A DNA stretch of 5,743 nt. Origin: an uncultured Verrucomicrobiota bacterium. Lineage in GTDB: Bacteria > Verrucomicrobiota > Kiritimatiellia > RFP12 > UBA1067. The stretch is taken from assembly GCA_946543025.1 (NCBI GenBank), contig CAMNLN010000230.1, forward strand, positions 1 to 5,743. Direction: 5' to 3'. Below, in pieces: positions 5,104 to 5,743 of this stretch. A program made the translations under genes and the position numbers. The first letter of the stretch is position 1; the number at the start of each line of letters is the position of its first letter. Below the pieces are notes generated by a model, which saw nothing but the letters and a program-made list of their open reading frames with translations, had not been told where the DNA came from and ran no database searches.

Positions 5104-5743
5104 AGATCTCCTTCAGACGGCCGCATTGGGATTTGACGGCGGGGTTCATGACAGGGCCGTATTCCTTCAGCCACTTGGGATTGGGCAGGCGGTCGTCGGG
5201 ATCGACGCCGGCGAGCTCCATGATCGAGCCGAGGAAGTCCTGCGGCGTGACGGGACGCTCCTTCCAGTGATCCGTCGTCTCGTCGCTCTTGCCGACCACC
5301 TGCCCTCCCTTGAAGCCGCCGCCCGCCACGAGGGCGGAGAAGCAGCGCGGGAAGTGGTTGCGCCCGCCGTTCCACGGCGGCTGGCGGTCCACCTTCGGCA
5401 CGCGGCCGAACTCGCCGCTGAGCCAGACGATCGTGGAATCCAGGAGCCCGCGCTCGTCGAGGTCGGTCAGCAGCGCCGAGACGGCCATGTCCATCTCGAA
5501 CGTGGGCTGCTTCATCGTCTCGAAGTGGCGCTTGTGGGAGTCCCAGCCGCTGTAGTTGATGGAGATGTACGGCACGCCGTACTCCACCAGGCGGCGGGCG
5601 GCGAGCAGCTGCTGGCCGATCTCCGTATAGGTGGTGCCGTTCGCCTTCACGCCGTAGCGCTTGCGCGTCTGCTCCTTCTCGCGCGTGAGGTCGAACGTCT
5701 CGGCGGCCTTGCCGAGGATGATCTCGCGCGCGGCCGCGCCGGC
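5096..5743 (-). CDS. DUF1501 family protein, C-terminal part (5' end outside window)
   Basis: The frame is open from the window edge (first full codon at 5743) to a TAG at 5096-5098, giving 215 visible residues. The N-terminus lies beyond the window. Family hallmarks are visible: a segment around AAETFDLTRE, then LLAARRLVEYGVPYISINY, GWDSH (visible residues 66-70), LDERGLLDSTIVWLSGEFGR, GEFGRVPK (110-117), GRNHFPRCFSALVAGGG (from 127), GGQVVGKSDE, and the closing DPDDRLPNP. These match DUF1501, a group related to the alkaline phosphatase/sulfatase fold whose reaction is not established. The GWDxH, GEFGR and GRxH residues are where that superfamily would hold metal, but this is inference. Such proteins are usually exported and sit beside planctomycete-type cytochrome or PPC genes, as here. 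An in-frame GTG at 5650 is internal to the family domain and is not the start. The last codons overlap the next gene by 8 bases, which suggests translational coupling. Confidence 0.93.
   Translation of the reverse strand, partial: AGAAAREIILGKAAETFDLTREKEQTRKRYGVKANGTTYTEIGQQLLAARRLVEYGVPYISINYSGWDSHKRHFETMKQPTFEMDMAVSALLTDLDERGLLDSTIVWLSGEFGRVPKVDRQPPWNGGRNHFPRCFSALVAGGGFKGGQVVGKSDETTDHWKERPVTPQDFLGSIMELAGVDPDDRLPNPKWLKEYGPVMNPAVKSQCGRLKEIYV
5108..5113 (-). promoter_or_regulatory. Ribosome-binding site for the PPC-diheme gene
   Basis: On the minus strand, AAGGAG lies 4 bases before the ATG at 5103, inside the last codons of the DUF1501 gene. It fixes the start of the downstream gene at 5103, and therefore the 8-base overlap (5096-5103). 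It also shows that this organism uses Shine-Dalgarno sites at least in this operon. Confidence 0.8.

Noticed and set aside
2980..5136. A 718-codon open frame on the plus strand opposite the PPC-diheme gene
   Set aside because: Its product is a low-complexity run of Arg, Val, Ala, Leu, His and Asp with no domain or signal, as expected for the antisense of a GC-rich gene. The minus-strand gene has a signal peptide, family motifs, heme motifs and a ribosome site.
1..5743. CRISPR array, tRNA or rRNA genes, prophage or transposase genes
   Set aside because: No regularly spaced repeats, cloverleaf-like sequences or matching protein motifs were seen; coding sequence fills almost all of the window.

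Overview
The window is GC-rich throughout and carries four genes, all on the minus strand, read from the right edge to the left. They are packed like one operon: the first two overlap by 8 bases, the next pair by 26 bases (if the ATG start is used), and the last pair is separated by 4 bases. No gene on the plus strand is supported. The long plus-strand open frames are antisense mirrors of the real genes.

The family mix points to the Planctomycetota-Verrucomicrobiota group: a DUF1501 protein, a secreted protein of the planctomycete-type pre-peptidase (PPC) family, and a Ser/Thr kinase fused to a FISUMP-like domain. FISUMP-like domains of this style, with WRMPT, SIFLP, GYYW-STP and GQSVRPV motifs, make me favour an anaerobic Verrucomicrobiota-type lineage (Kiritimatiellota or Lentisphaerota-like). 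This is an inference from family knowledge and not a measured placement.

Layout from right to left. 5743-5096 is the C-terminal part of a DUF1501 protein, cut by the window edge. 5103-3067 is an exported 678-residue PPC-type protein that ends in two tandem CxxCH heme-binding modules. 3092-1674 (possibly starting at 3017) is an unrecognised single-pass membrane protein with a charged helical stalk and two similar extracytoplasmic domains. 1669-80 is a transmembrane Ser/Thr kinase with an extracytoplasmic FISUMP/C-type-lectin-like domain. 1-79 holds no intact gene, but it does hold an in-frame echo of the kinase's last coding motif after the stop codon.

Working idea (inference): the first two genes form an exported module that often travels with planctomycete-type cytochrome proteins, here with its own c-type heme tail. 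The last two genes each place an N-terminus in the cytoplasm and a sensory or binding domain outside, so they could report on the state of that envelope module. The operon promoter must lie right of 5743, and I see no convincing terminator at the left end. The most unusual points are the diheme tail, the kinase-FISUMP fusion with its duplicated 3' end, and a strong ribosome-binding site in gene 3 that is followed by ACG and no ordinary start codon.
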